Shown: piece after piece, positions 1 through 6,660 of the stretch | How the letters are laid out: each line of letters opens with the position of its first letter | How positions within the stretch are numbered: the first letter of the stretch is position 1 | Assembly (NCBI GenBank): GCA_937875245.1 | Contig: CALNCH010000324.1 | Coordinates: forward strand, 1 to 7,727 | Reading direction: 5' to 3' | Length of the DNA stretch: 7,727 nt | From: an uncultured Spirochaetaceae bacterium | GTDB taxonomy: Bacteria > Spirochaetota > Spirochaetia > Treponematales > Treponemataceae | Program-made: the position numbers and the translations under genes | Notes under the pieces: model-generated | Databases searched by the model: none | The model's input: the letters and a program-made list of their open reading frames with translations, nothing else | What the model was told of the DNA's origin: nothing

Positions 1-48
1 ATTAGAACTATCTCGTGTAATAACAGAACCATTACCAATTAAAATCAT
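1..48 (-). CDS. N-terminal fragment of a divergent gene, probably an amidohydrolase (cut by the window edge)
   Basis: Reading the minus strand from the ATG at 48-46 gives 16 codons, MILIGNGSVITRDSSN, open to the window edge. A purine-rich ribosome binding site, GGAGGAAGG, lies directly upstream (complement of 49-57). The peptide has the 'ILIGNGxVITRD' look of the first beta strand of metal-dependent amidohydrolases (SsnA, cytosine/guanine deaminase and dihydropyrimidinase-like proteins), which often sit in purine-degradation clusters; that match is from memory. The gene is transcribed away from the regulator and the purine operon and has its own plausible promoter at 105-132. Start, frame and strand are well supported by the binding site. 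The product is an inference from very few residues, and no catalytic motif is visible. Confidence 0.6.
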   Translation of the reverse strand, partial: MILIGNGSVITRDSSN

Positions 49-104
49 CCTTCCTCCAAAAATCCACCTTAGTGGCACACCATGGGTGGCGTTGCTCTTG
101 ATTA

Positions 105-132
105 ATTATAACCTCAAAATTCATATATGCAA
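105..132 (-). promoter_or_regulatory. Sigma-A-like promoter for the divergent amidohydrolase-like gene
   Basis: On the minus strand, TTGCAT (132-127) is followed after 16 nt by a perfect TATAAT (110-105). Transcription would start near 98, giving a leader of about 50 nt before the GGAGGAAGG site and the ATG at 48. The leader can form two small tandem hairpins: CACC-CAT-GGTG (88-78) and CCAC-TAAG-GTGG (75-64). Their role, if any, is unknown. Confidence 0.5.
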
Positions 133-144
133 CAAAAAAAACTA

Positions 145-175
145 AAAAATATTTATGAGATAACAAAAATATTTA
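145..175. repeat. Pair of direct repeats AAAAATATTTA, possible operator
   Basis: The 11-mer AAAAATATTTA occurs exactly at 145-155 and again at 165-175, so the copies start 20 bp apart, about two helical turns. Each contains the palindrome AAATATTT. They lie between the divergent promoter and the regulator start, where an autoregulating helix-turn-helix protein would bind. The stretch is very AT-rich, so chance is possible. No binding function is shown by the sequence itself. Confidence 0.3.
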
Positions 176-213
176 GCTGGACGGGTAGAATTCCTTTGTG
201 ATACTATTGTTTT

Positions 214-861
214 ATGTACTCAAAAATGACTTTTGAAATGTTAAAACAAATTGCTGTTTGCTTGGCTAAACAGTTTGGTCCAAATTGTGAAGTAGTAATT
301 CATCAATTAGATAAAGAAAAACATGGTAGTAATATTGTTCATATTGAAAATGGACAGGTCAGTCAAAGAAAGCAAGGAGACGGTCCTAGCCCTGTTGTTT
401 TAGAAGCTTTAAAAAAAGATCCTGCATTACTACAGGATAAACTTGCCTATTTAACCAAGACCCATGATGGTCGTATTCTTAAAAGTTCATCCTTATATAT
501 TCGAGATGAAAATGGGGACATTTCTGCTATTTTAGCAATTAACTATGACATTACCAATTTTTTATTATTTCAGGGTATGTTGAATAGTTTTGTATCAACA
601 GAAGATCAATATGCAAAATCAGAACCCACTCAAATTCCAACAAATGTAAATGAACTTTTAGATGATTTAATAGCACAATCTATTAAAATTATTGGAAAGC
701 CTACCGCATTAATGAATAAGGATGATAAAATACAGGCTATTCAATTTCTCAATAATTCTGGAGCTTTTTTAGTTACGAAAAGTGGGGACAAAATAAGTAA
801 AGAATTTGGGATAAGCAAGTACACTATGTATAGTTACATAGATGCAAAAAAAGAGGAATAA
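214..861 (+). CDS. YheO-type PAS/helix-turn-helix transcriptional regulator
   Basis: Cytoplasmic DNA-binding regulator of 215 residues. Residues about 8-120 match the YheO-like PAS domain: 'GPNCEVVIHQL' near 22-32, 'IENGQVSQRKQGD' near 44-56 and 'LKSSSLYIRDENGDISAILAINYDIT' near 89-114, the last being the usual core strand pair. Residues about 146-211 match the accompanying C-terminal helix-turn-helix, with the recognition part 'ISKEFGISKYTMYSYI' at 194-209. The domain order and length fit the family, which includes E. coli YheO and Pseudomonas DauR. It lies upstream of and co-oriented with the purine operon and divergent from an amidohydrolase-like gene, so local control of purine use is the natural inference; the ligand is unknown. 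No good ribosome binding site precedes the ATG at 214, nor the alternative ATG at 226, so the start is uncertain by four residues. There are no membrane segments. Confidence 0.88.
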   Translation: MYSKMTFEMLKQIAVCLAKQFGPNCEVVIHQLDKEKHGSNIVHIENGQVSQRKQGDGPSPVVLEALKKDPALLQDKLAYLTKTHDGRILKSSSLYIRDENGDISAILAINYDITNFLLFQGMLNSFVSTEDQYAKSEPTQIPTNVNELLDDLIAQSIKIIGKPTALMNKDDKIQAIQFLNNSGAFLVTKSGDKISKEFGISKYTMYSYIDAKKEE

Positions 862-918
862 AAGCCCTACCTTGTAACTTTATTTTGCTATTAAAGCTAA
901 AAAATAATAAGCCTACCT
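862..918. repeat. Imperfect direct repeat AAGCC(C)TACCT in the regulator-operon gap
   Basis: AAGCCCTACCT at 862-872 recurs as AAGCCTACCT at 909-918, differing by one C. Between them is an A/T stem, TTTTGCT (883-889) with AGCTAAAA (895-902), carrying one bulged base. The repeats lie just upstream of the predicted operon promoter, so they could be activator or repressor half-sites. They are short and might be coincidental. No GC-rich stem followed by a T tract, the mark of an intrinsic terminator, is seen here. Confidence 0.2.
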
Positions 919-929
919 AAATAATATTA

Positions 930-958
930 TTGCCACGGAACAGAAATGATGTTACACT
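930..958 (+). promoter_or_regulatory. Probable sigma-A-like promoter of the purine operon
   Basis: TTGCCA (930-935) matches the -35 consensus at five of six bases. It is followed after exactly 17 nt by TACACT (953-958), four of six for the -10 box. Transcription would begin near 965, leaving a leader of only about 20 nt that carries the strong ribosome binding site. This placement also rules against translation from the TTG at 964. Confidence 0.5.
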
Positions 959-972
959 AAAAATTGAAAGAC

Positions 973-980
973 AGAGGAGG
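973..980 (+). promoter_or_regulatory. Ribosome binding site that fixes the start of the first xanthine dehydrogenase
   Basis: AGAGGAGG at 973-980 is followed by a 7-nt spacer and TTG at 988-990. This identifies TTG 988 as the start rather than the in-frame TTG at 964, which would place the binding site inside the coding region. Confidence 0.8.
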
Positions 981-987
981 TTTATCC

Positions 988-3567
988 TTGTTTCAGTTTT
1001 TGGTGAATGGAGAAGAAGTTTCTATTCCAGAAGATAGAAAACTTTTAGATGTACTCCGAAATACTCTAAAACTAACCTCAGTAAAAAACGGTTGTTCTGA
1101 AGGTGCCTGCGGTACTTGCATGGTTCTGTTAGATGGAAAAGCCGTAAAAGCCTGTGTCCAATCTGTTTCAAAAATTCAAGGTAAGTCTGTTATAACGGTA
1201 GAAGGTTTTTCTTCTCGAGAAAAGGAAGTATATTCTTATGCTTTTTCTGTCTGCGGGGCCGTTCAATGTGGGTTTTGCACCCCAGGAATGTTGATAAGTG
1301 CAAAGGCTCTTTTAGATATACATACGAATCCTACAAAAGACGAAATAAAAAAAGCTATAAATAATAATATTTGCCGGTGTACTGGCTATAAAAAAATAGA
1401 AGATGCTATTTTACTGGCATCTGAATTGTTTCGCTCAGGCTCAAGTGTCCCAGAAACTGAGTTTTTAGCTGAGGTTGGAACAAAAACTCCCCGAATTGAT
1501 GCAGAAAAAAAGACCTTAGGTACTGCTGTTTACGCAGATGACTTATATTTTGATGGCATGTTGCATGGTAGTGCTATTCGATCTCCTGTTCCCCGCTGTA
1601 AAATTCTTTCTATTGACTTGACTGACGCAAAGGCTCTTCCAGGAGTAGTGCTGGCGATTACTGCAGAAGATTTACCTGGTGCAAAAAAAATAGGACATTT
1701 GCGACAAGACTGGGATGTTTTGATTCCACTTGGTGGTGAAACTCGATATATGGGAGATGCTATTGCTCTTATTTGTGGAGAAAGCAAAGCAATTGTAGAA
1801 GAAGCAAAAAAACTAGTACATATTTCGTACCAAGAATTACCACCTGTTACCAGTCCTTTGGAATCTATGTCTCCAACCGCTCCAAAATTACATCCAGAAG
1901 GAAATTTATTAGCAAAAGAACATCTACATCGGGGAAATCCTGATGAAGAAATACAAAAAGCGGCGTATGTGGTTACCACCCATTACAGTACCCCTTTTAC
2001 CGAACATGCTTTTTTAGAACCTGAAACTTGTGTGGCAGTACCTAATTATGAAGGTTACCCCTTAGTTTTATTTTCAGGGGATCAAGGAATATATCAAACT
2101 AGAAAAGAATGTGCTGCGGCCACAGGATTAAAAGAAGAGGACGTTCGGGTAAAGGCTTGTATGGTAGGGGGTGGCTTTGGTGGCAAAGAAGATATGAGCG
2201 TTCAACATCATGCCGCTGTTTTAGCCTATCTGACAGGAAAGCCAGTTAAAGTATCTTTGTCACGACAAGAGAGCATTGTGGTTCATCCTAAAAGACATGC
2301 TATGGAAATTGATTTAACTACAGCTTGTGATAAAAATGGCTATTTGTTGGGGATGAAAGCAAAAATAATTTCGGACACAGGAGCTTATGCTTCTTTAGAG
2401 CGCGCTTGTACCCATGCAGCAGGACCTTATAATTATCAAAATATTGATATTATAGGAGAAGCTTGGTATACAAATAATCCTCCAGCAGGAGCTTTTAGAG
2501 GCTTTGGTGTAACACAGAGTTGCTTTGCCATGGAACAAAATCTTAATTTACTGGCAGAAAAAGTAGGAATTTCTCCTTGGGAAATACGTTACCAAAATGC
2601 TATTCGTGTTGGACAAGAACTCCCTAATGGGCAAATTGCAGATGAATCTACCGCTTTGGTAGAAACACTGGAAGCCGTAAAACCTTGGTATGATGAGCAT
2701 CCTAATTCAGGTATTGCTTGTGCTATGAAAAACAGTGGTTTAGGAGTAGGAATCCCTGATGTGGGTAGATGTACTATAAAAATAAAAAATAACAAAGCTG
2801 AAATTTATTCCAGTGCTGCATGTATTGGACAAGGGCTAGGAACTGTTCTTACCCAAATTATTTGTCAAACTACAGCTCTTAATGCTTTTGATGTGTTATA
2901 TCAAATTCCAGATACCGCTTTAGCCCCAAATGCAGGCAATACTACAGCTTCTCGACAAACCCTTTTTACCGGAGAAGCAGCTCGGCAAGCAGGTTTAAAA
3001 CTCAAGGAAGCACTGAAAAATAATTCTCTGTCTGACTTGGAAGGAAGAGAATTTCAAGGTGAATATGCAGGTCTCACCGATAAAATGGGTTCTGAAAAGG
3101 ATAATCCAGTAAGTCATATTGCATATGGTTATGCTACTCATGTGGTAACCTTAGATTCAGAGGGAAAATTACTAAAAGTATTGGCAGCCCACGATGTGGG
3201 ACAAGCAGTGAACCCTGTGAGTTTAGCAGGGCAAATTGAAGGTGGGGTAGTAATGAGCTTAGGTTATGCTCTTACCGAAACATATCCTTTGGAAAAATCA
3301 GTTCCAAAAGGAAAATTTGGTACGTTAGGCCTTTTCCGTTCTTCCCAGGTACCACCAATTGAGCCTATAATTTGTAGTACCTGGGAAGAACGGAAAAGGC
3401 CTAACGTACCAAATTTTCCTTTTGGTGCTAAAGGGGTTGGTGAAATATGTTCTATCCCCACCGCACCTGCAGTGGCATTGGCATATTATTTGCGGGATGG
3501 AGAATTTCGTTCCTCGTTACCCCTTTGTCACACACCCTATTCAAAGCAAGGAAAGAAAAATGAATAA
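988..3567 (+). CDS. xdh: Xanthine dehydrogenase, selenium-dependent type: fused 2Fe-2S and molybdopterin domains, with an internal inverted repeat
   Basis: Predicted 859-residue cytoplasmic molybdenum hydroxylase that oxidises hypoxanthine/xanthine. Residues 1-75 are a plant-ferredoxin-type 2Fe-2S domain with cysteines C36, C41, C44 and C56. Residues about 80-150 form the second 2Fe-2S domain with C94, C97 (QCGFC) and C129, C131 (CRCTGY). From about 167 the molybdopterin-binding domains follow, with GGGFGGKED at 394-402, GAFRGFG at 501-507, GQG at 614-616 and GAKGVGE at 813-819, where E819 corresponds to the catalytic base of the family. There is no FAD domain, so electrons must leave through a partner. 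The fused iron-sulfur/molybdopterin layout and length match the selenium-dependent xanthine dehydrogenases of clostridia and enterococci; selenium is a cofactor ligand there, and no in-frame UGA is present. The TTG start is chosen from the binding site at 973-980. Residues about 796-812 are unlike the family because of the inverted repeat at 3304-3425. Substrate is inferred from family and neighbours. Confidence 0.9.
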   Translation: MFQFLVNGEEVSIPEDRKLLDVLRNTLKLTSVKNGCSEGACGTCMVLLDGKAVKACVQSVSKIQGKSVITVEGFSSREKEVYSYAFSVCGAVQCGFCTPGMLISAKALLDIHTNPTKDEIKKAINNNICRCTGYKKIEDAILLASELFRSGSSVPETEFLAEVGTKTPRIDAEKKTLGTAVYADDLYFDGMLHGSAIRSPVPRCKILSIDLTDAKALPGVVLAITAEDLPGAKKIGHLRQDWDVLIPLGGETRYMGDAIALICGESKAIVEEAKKLVHISYQELPPVTSPLESMSPTAPKLHPEGNLLAKEHLHRGNPDEEIQKAAYVVTTHYSTPFTEHAFLEPETCVAVPNYEGYPLVLFSGDQGIYQTRKECAAATGLKEEDVRVKACMVGGGFGGKEDMSVQHHAAVLAYLTGKPVKVSLSRQESIVVHPKRHAMEIDLTTACDKNGYLLGMKAKIISDTGAYASLERACTHAAGPYNYQNIDIIGEAWYTNNPPAGAFRGFGVTQSCFAMEQNLNLLAEKVGISPWEIRYQNAIRVGQELPNGQIADESTALVETLEAVKPWYDEHPNSGIACAMKNSGLGVGIPDVGRCTIKIKNNKAEIYSSAACIGQGLGTVLTQIICQTTALNAFDVLYQIPDTALAPNAGNTTASRQTLFTGEAARQAGLKLKEALKNNSLSDLEGREFQGEYAGLTDKMGSEKDNPVSHIAYGYATHVVTLDSEGKLLKVLAAHDVGQAVNPVSLAGQIEGGVVMSLGYALTETYPLEKSVPKGKFGTLGLFRSSQVPPIEPIICSTWEERKRPNVPNFPFGAKGVGEICSIPTAPAVALAYYLRDGEFRSSLPLCHTPYSKQGKKNE
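3304..3425. repeat. Perfect 49-bp inverted repeat with 24-nt spacer inside the xanthine dehydrogenase gene
   Basis: The left arm (3304-3352) and right arm (3377-3425) are exact reverse complements over 49 bp, separated by 24 nt (3353-3376); partial pairing continues into the spacer. The left arm starts on a codon boundary and encodes PKGKFGTLGLFRSSQV (residues 773-788), which resembles the conserved family sequence. The right arm encodes TWEERKRPNVPNFPFG (798-813), which does not, and the normal GAKGVGE motif resumes immediately. The right arm is therefore most likely a reverse-complement copy of the left that replaced or was added to native sequence while keeping the frame. In mRNA this would form a very stable hairpin. 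Artefact from assembly or amplification is a real alternative. Confidence 0.95.
3548..3552 (+). promoter_or_regulatory. Ribosome binding site that fixes the guanine deaminase start
   Basis: AAGGA at 3548-3552 lies 7 nt before the ATG at 3560 and sits inside the last codons of the upstream gene. It supports a start at 3560. The frame is open further upstream to 3422, but that stretch encodes nothing like the family and falls partly in the inverted repeat. Confidence 0.6.
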
Positions 3568-4864
3568 GTTTATATTAAAAGGTGATATTGTATATACTCC
3601 AGAACCAGAACATTTTAAGACCATGGAAAATGGTTATGTTTTATGTGAACAAGGTATATGCCAAGGGGTGTATCCTTCGCTAGAACAATTACCAGATCCT
3701 TCTTGGAAAGAGGCTCCCATTTACGATTATACTGGTAAATTAATTATTCCCGGAATTACAGATTTACATATGCATGCACCTCAATACACTTTTCGTGCTA
3801 TGGGTTTAGATTTACCTCTTTTAGACTGGCTTAATGCGTATACCTTTCCTCAAGAAGAAAAATACGCTTCTTTGAATTTTGCAGAGAAAGCCTATACTGC
3901 TTTTGTTTCAGATTTACGAAAAAGTTGTATTACTCGTTCTGTTCTTTTTGGCACGATTCATGTAGAGTCCGATTTACTATTAGGGGAATTATTAGAAAAA
4001 ACAGGGATGAAAGTACTTTTAGGTAAGGTAAACATGAATCGTAATTCACCAGAATCTCTTACTGAAACCACAAAGAAATCCATTCTTGATACCGAAACTT
4101 TTATACAGAAAGTTTCAAAAATGAAAAATGTAAAACCAATTATTACTCCTCGTTTTGTTCCTTCTTGTGATGAAGAGCTGATGGAGGGACTAGGAGACTT
4201 AGCAAAAAAATACAATGTTCCCATTCAGTCACATTTAAATGAAAACCTTGCAGAAATTGCAATGGTAGCAAACCTTCATCCCGATTGTGCCACCTATACC
4301 TCAGTGTATAAAAAATATGGGTTATTAAATGAAAAAACAGTTATGGCTCATTGTGTTCATTTGGAAAAAGAAGCCATTACACAGTTAAAAGAATCTGGTA
4401 CGTATATAGCTCATTGTCCTCAATCTAATATTAATATTAGCAGTGGAATTGCTCCCTCAGTTGATTATTTAGAAGCAGGCATGAAAATGGGATTAGGATC
4501 CGATATTGCAGGAGGAACAAGCCTTTCGTTATTTACCGCAGCAAAAGATGCCATTCAAGTATCAAAAATGCGATCTTTTTTTCTGGAAAAACAGCGGGTT
4601 TTATCTGTGCCAGAAGCATTCTACCTTATGACCAAGGGTGGTGGACAAATTTGGGCAGAAAAAAATACCTGTGATAACAGTTATCCCGTTGGATCTTTTG
4701 AGAAAGATTATAGTTTTGATGCAGTTGTAATAGAAGATATGGGGTTAAGCGTGTTAGATGATATTTCGCTGGAACAGAGAGCTGAACGAATTTTGTACCT
4801 AGCAGATGACAGACATATTGCTGCAAAATTTGTGAACGGAGAAATTGCCTATGAAAAACCTTAA
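3560..4864 (+). CDS. guaD: Guanine deaminase (amidohydrolase superfamily)
   Basis: Zinc-dependent cytosolic enzyme hydrolysing guanine to xanthine and ammonia, 434 residues, close to the usual family length of about 430-450. The metal and substrate motifs are all in place: PGITDLHMHAPQY with H70 and H72 (64-76), the guanine-binding TPRF with R198-F199 (196-199), QSHLNE with H225 and E228 (223-228), MAHC with H264 (262-265), and GLGSDIAGG with D315 (311-319). The HMHAPQY and TPRF signatures favour guanine deaminase over SsnA or atrazine-type hydrolases. The ATG at 3560 overlaps the end of the xanthine dehydrogenase gene by 8 bp, implying translational coupling. Its product xanthine is the substrate of the upstream enzyme. 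Complete and without visible defects. Confidence 0.93.
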   Translation: MNKFILKGDIVYTPEPEHFKTMENGYVLCEQGICQGVYPSLEQLPDPSWKEAPIYDYTGKLIIPGITDLHMHAPQYTFRAMGLDLPLLDWLNAYTFPQEEKYASLNFAEKAYTAFVSDLRKSCITRSVLFGTIHVESDLLLGELLEKTGMKVLLGKVNMNRNSPESLTETTKKSILDTETFIQKVSKMKNVKPIITPRFVPSCDEELMEGLGDLAKKYNVPIQSHLNENLAEIAMVANLHPDCATYTSVYKKYGLLNEKTVMAHCVHLEKEAITQLKESGTYIAHCPQSNINISSGIAPSVDYLEAGMKMGLGSDIAGGTSLSLFTAAKDAIQVSKMRSFFLEKQRVLSVPEAFYLMTKGGGQIWAEKNTCDNSYPVGSFEKDYSFDAVVIEDMGLSVLDDISLEQRAERILYLADDRHIAAKFVNGEIAYEKP

Positions 4865-6635
4865 CAATTTAATTGCAGTTGCTACTGGAAAGAAAAGGGC
4901 TGACATTGTTCTTAAAAATGCTCAAGTGCTTAATGTGTTTACAAGAAAATTTATCCCATCGGATATTGCAATTCTTGAAGAATACATCGCTGGAGTGGGC
5001 AAGAGAGGCTCTTATTCCGGAGAAACTGAAATAGATTGTTCTGGTTCATATATTACCCCAGGTTTTATAGATGCTCACGTTCACATTGAATCTTCAATGG
5101 TTTTACCTTTGGCATTTTCAGAAGCTGTAGTCCGCCATGGAACTACGGCTGTTATAGCAGATCCTCATGAAATAGCAAACGTATTAGGACCTGATTCAGT
5201 GCGCTTTATGTGTCGCCAATCAGAAAAAGCCCTTTCCGATATTTATTTTATGATTCCTTCTTGTGTTCCAGCCACTGATTTTGAACACACCGGAGGATGT
5301 ATTACTTCCCAAGATATTAATACCTTGCTTCAGTTACCAAAAGTCTTAGGACTAGGAGAAATGATGAATTATCCTGGACTATTAGGAGGTAATCCTGAAG
5401 TTTTGCAAAAAATAAAGGCAACCCAAAACTTTGAAGGTAAAAGAACTGTATTAGATGGTCATGCTCCATTGGTTTCTGGATTAGATTTACAAGGATATAA
5501 GGTTTGTGGGATTCAAACGGATCATGAATGTCATACTTTTGAAGAAGCTTTGGAAAAAGTGGAAAATGGTATGTATGTTCTTATACGCTTAGGTTCTAGT
5601 GCCAAAGATTTATACACCATTGTGCCAAACTTGGTTGCTTCTGGTATAGATACAAATCGTTTTTTATTTTGTACAGATGATAAAAACATTGCAGATATAT
5701 TGGATTATGGACATATTGATGCCAACATTCGTTCTGCAATTGAATTGGGGATTTCCCCTGAAAAAGCCTTTACTATGGCAAGTTGGCAAACTGCTTCTTG
5801 CTATCATTTGGAAGAACAAGGTGCTATATGTGCAGGATACAGAGCAGATTTAGTTATTCTTTCAGATATTCAAAAGGTTTCTATAACCAAAGTTATGAAA
5901 AACGGGGAACTGATTCCTATGGAATATGTATCCCAAAAACCAGAAATGGATGAGGAAGATTTAAACACTGAAAGTGGAGATTTATTATTTAGAGCCTGCC
6001 ATTCTGTAAAACTTCCTCCCATAAAACCTGACTTTTTTACCTTTGGAAAAAAAGACTCACTTTTAGCAAGTGGGGAAGAGGTAGAAAAATATCAGGGGCG
6101 ATATGTAATTCAAATACATGAAAATACATTAAATACTGAAAGTTTATTTATACCAAAAGAAAAAATAAGTAAAAAATTTAAAGCCGGAGAATTGTGTCGA
6201 TTAGCAGTTTTAGAGCGCCATGGAAATGGAGGGGCTCATTCCTTAGCCTTACTCAGTGGGTATGGATTAAAACAAGGAGCTATTGCATCTAGTATAGGAC
6301 ATGATTCTCACAACATCATTTGTGCTGGACAATCTCCAGAAGATATGGTCTTAGCTGTCGAAACCATTAAAAAAATGGCAGGTGGAATTTGTATTGTGGA
6401 TAACGGGGTTGTAAAAGCGACTTTACCCTTACCGGTGGCTGGATTAATGAGTGATGAGAGTGGTCTTTGGGTGAAAGAAAAATTAGAAAAACTACAAAAA
6501 GAAGTAGCTGTTTTGGGAATTTATGAGCATATAGAGCCCTTTGTTACTCTCTCATTTTTGGCTTTGCCAGTTATTCCTGCCTTGCGATTAACGGATAAAG
6601 GTTTATTTGATGTTATTAAGTGGTCCTTTTTATAA
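4851..6635 (+). CDS. ade: Adenine deaminase
   Basis: Cytosolic amidohydrolase converting adenine to hypoxanthine and ammonia, 594 residues, the usual size for bacterial Ade/AdeC. Visible motifs are PGFIDAHVHIESSM with H76 and H78 (70-83), GTTAVIADPHEIANV (97-111), GLGEMMNYPG with E170 (167-176), DGHAP (202-206), TDHE (223-226) and FCTDDK (273-278). The C-terminal adenine-deaminase domain includes SIGHDSHN (481-488) and the LPLPVAGLMSD stretch (525-535). The first amidohydrolase half binds a two-metal centre in characterised relatives. ATG 4851 is preferred over the in-frame TTG at 4845 because GGAGA at 4838-4842 is 8 nt before it; the gene overlaps guanine deaminase by 14 bp. Its product feeds the xanthine dehydrogenases on either side. 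Complete and intact as far as can be seen. Confidence 0.95.
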   Translation: MKNLNNLIAVATGKKRADIVLKNAQVLNVFTRKFIPSDIAILEEYIAGVGKRGSYSGETEIDCSGSYITPGFIDAHVHIESSMVLPLAFSEAVVRHGTTAVIADPHEIANVLGPDSVRFMCRQSEKALSDIYFMIPSCVPATDFEHTGGCITSQDINTLLQLPKVLGLGEMMNYPGLLGGNPEVLQKIKATQNFEGKRTVLDGHAPLVSGLDLQGYKVCGIQTDHECHTFEEALEKVENGMYVLIRLGSSAKDLYTIVPNLVASGIDTNRFLFCTDDKNIADILDYGHIDANIRSAIELGISPEKAFTMASWQTASCYHLEEQGAICAGYRADLVILSDIQKVSITKVMKNGELIPMEYVSQKPEMDEEDLNTESGDLLFRACHSVKLPPIKPDFFTFGKKDSLLASGEEVEKYQGRYVIQIHENTLNTESLFIPKEKISKKFKAGELCRLAVLERHGNGGAHSLALLSGYGLKQGAIASSIGHDSHNIICAGQSPEDMVLAVETIKKMAGGICIVDNGVVKATLPLPVAGLMSDESGLWVKEKLEKLQKEVAVLGIYEHIEPFVTLSFLALPVIPALRLTDKGLFDVIKWSFL

Positions 6636-6660
6636 ATGAGAGAACTACATAGGAGGTAAT

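Noticed and set aside
73..95. Sigma-54-like promoter from TGGCAC (73-78) and TTGC (92-95)
   Set aside because: The GG and GC elements are 18 nt apart instead of the required 10.
964..987. Upstream TTG start for the first xanthine dehydrogenase
   Set aside because: The strong AGAGGAGG site lies downstream of it at 973-980, and the predicted transcription start is at about the same place, so the TTG at 988 is the better start.
862..987. Intrinsic terminator after the regulator
   Set aside because: Only a weak A/T stem with a bulge is present. No GC-rich hairpin with a following T run is seen, so read-through into the operon cannot be excluded.
1530..1979. Minus-strand open frames inside the xanthine dehydrogenase and deaminase genes (also 2589-2795, 3958-4224, 4626-4826, 6664-6924)
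   Set aside because: They lie opposite conserved coding sequence, their translations resemble no family, and no convincing ribosome binding sites were noted.
3304..3425. Inverted repeat as an intrinsic terminator or insertion-sequence ends
   Set aside because: No T tract follows the stem, it lies within an open coding frame, there is no transposase in the 24-nt spacer, and no flanking target duplication is seen.
3264..3461. Minus-strand open frame of 65 codons across the inverted repeat
   Set aside because: Its peptide mirrors the sense protein only because the arms are reverse complements. It has no ribosome binding site and is a by-product of the palindrome.
3422..3559. 46-residue N-terminal extension of guanine deaminase
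   Set aside because: It overlaps conserved xanthine dehydrogenase coding sequence and the inverted repeat. The ATG at 3560 has a ribosome binding site and gives the normal family N-terminus.
988..3567. Selenocysteine codon in the selenium-dependent enzyme
   Set aside because: No in-frame UGA occurs. In this family selenium is a labile cofactor ligand rather than selenocysteine.
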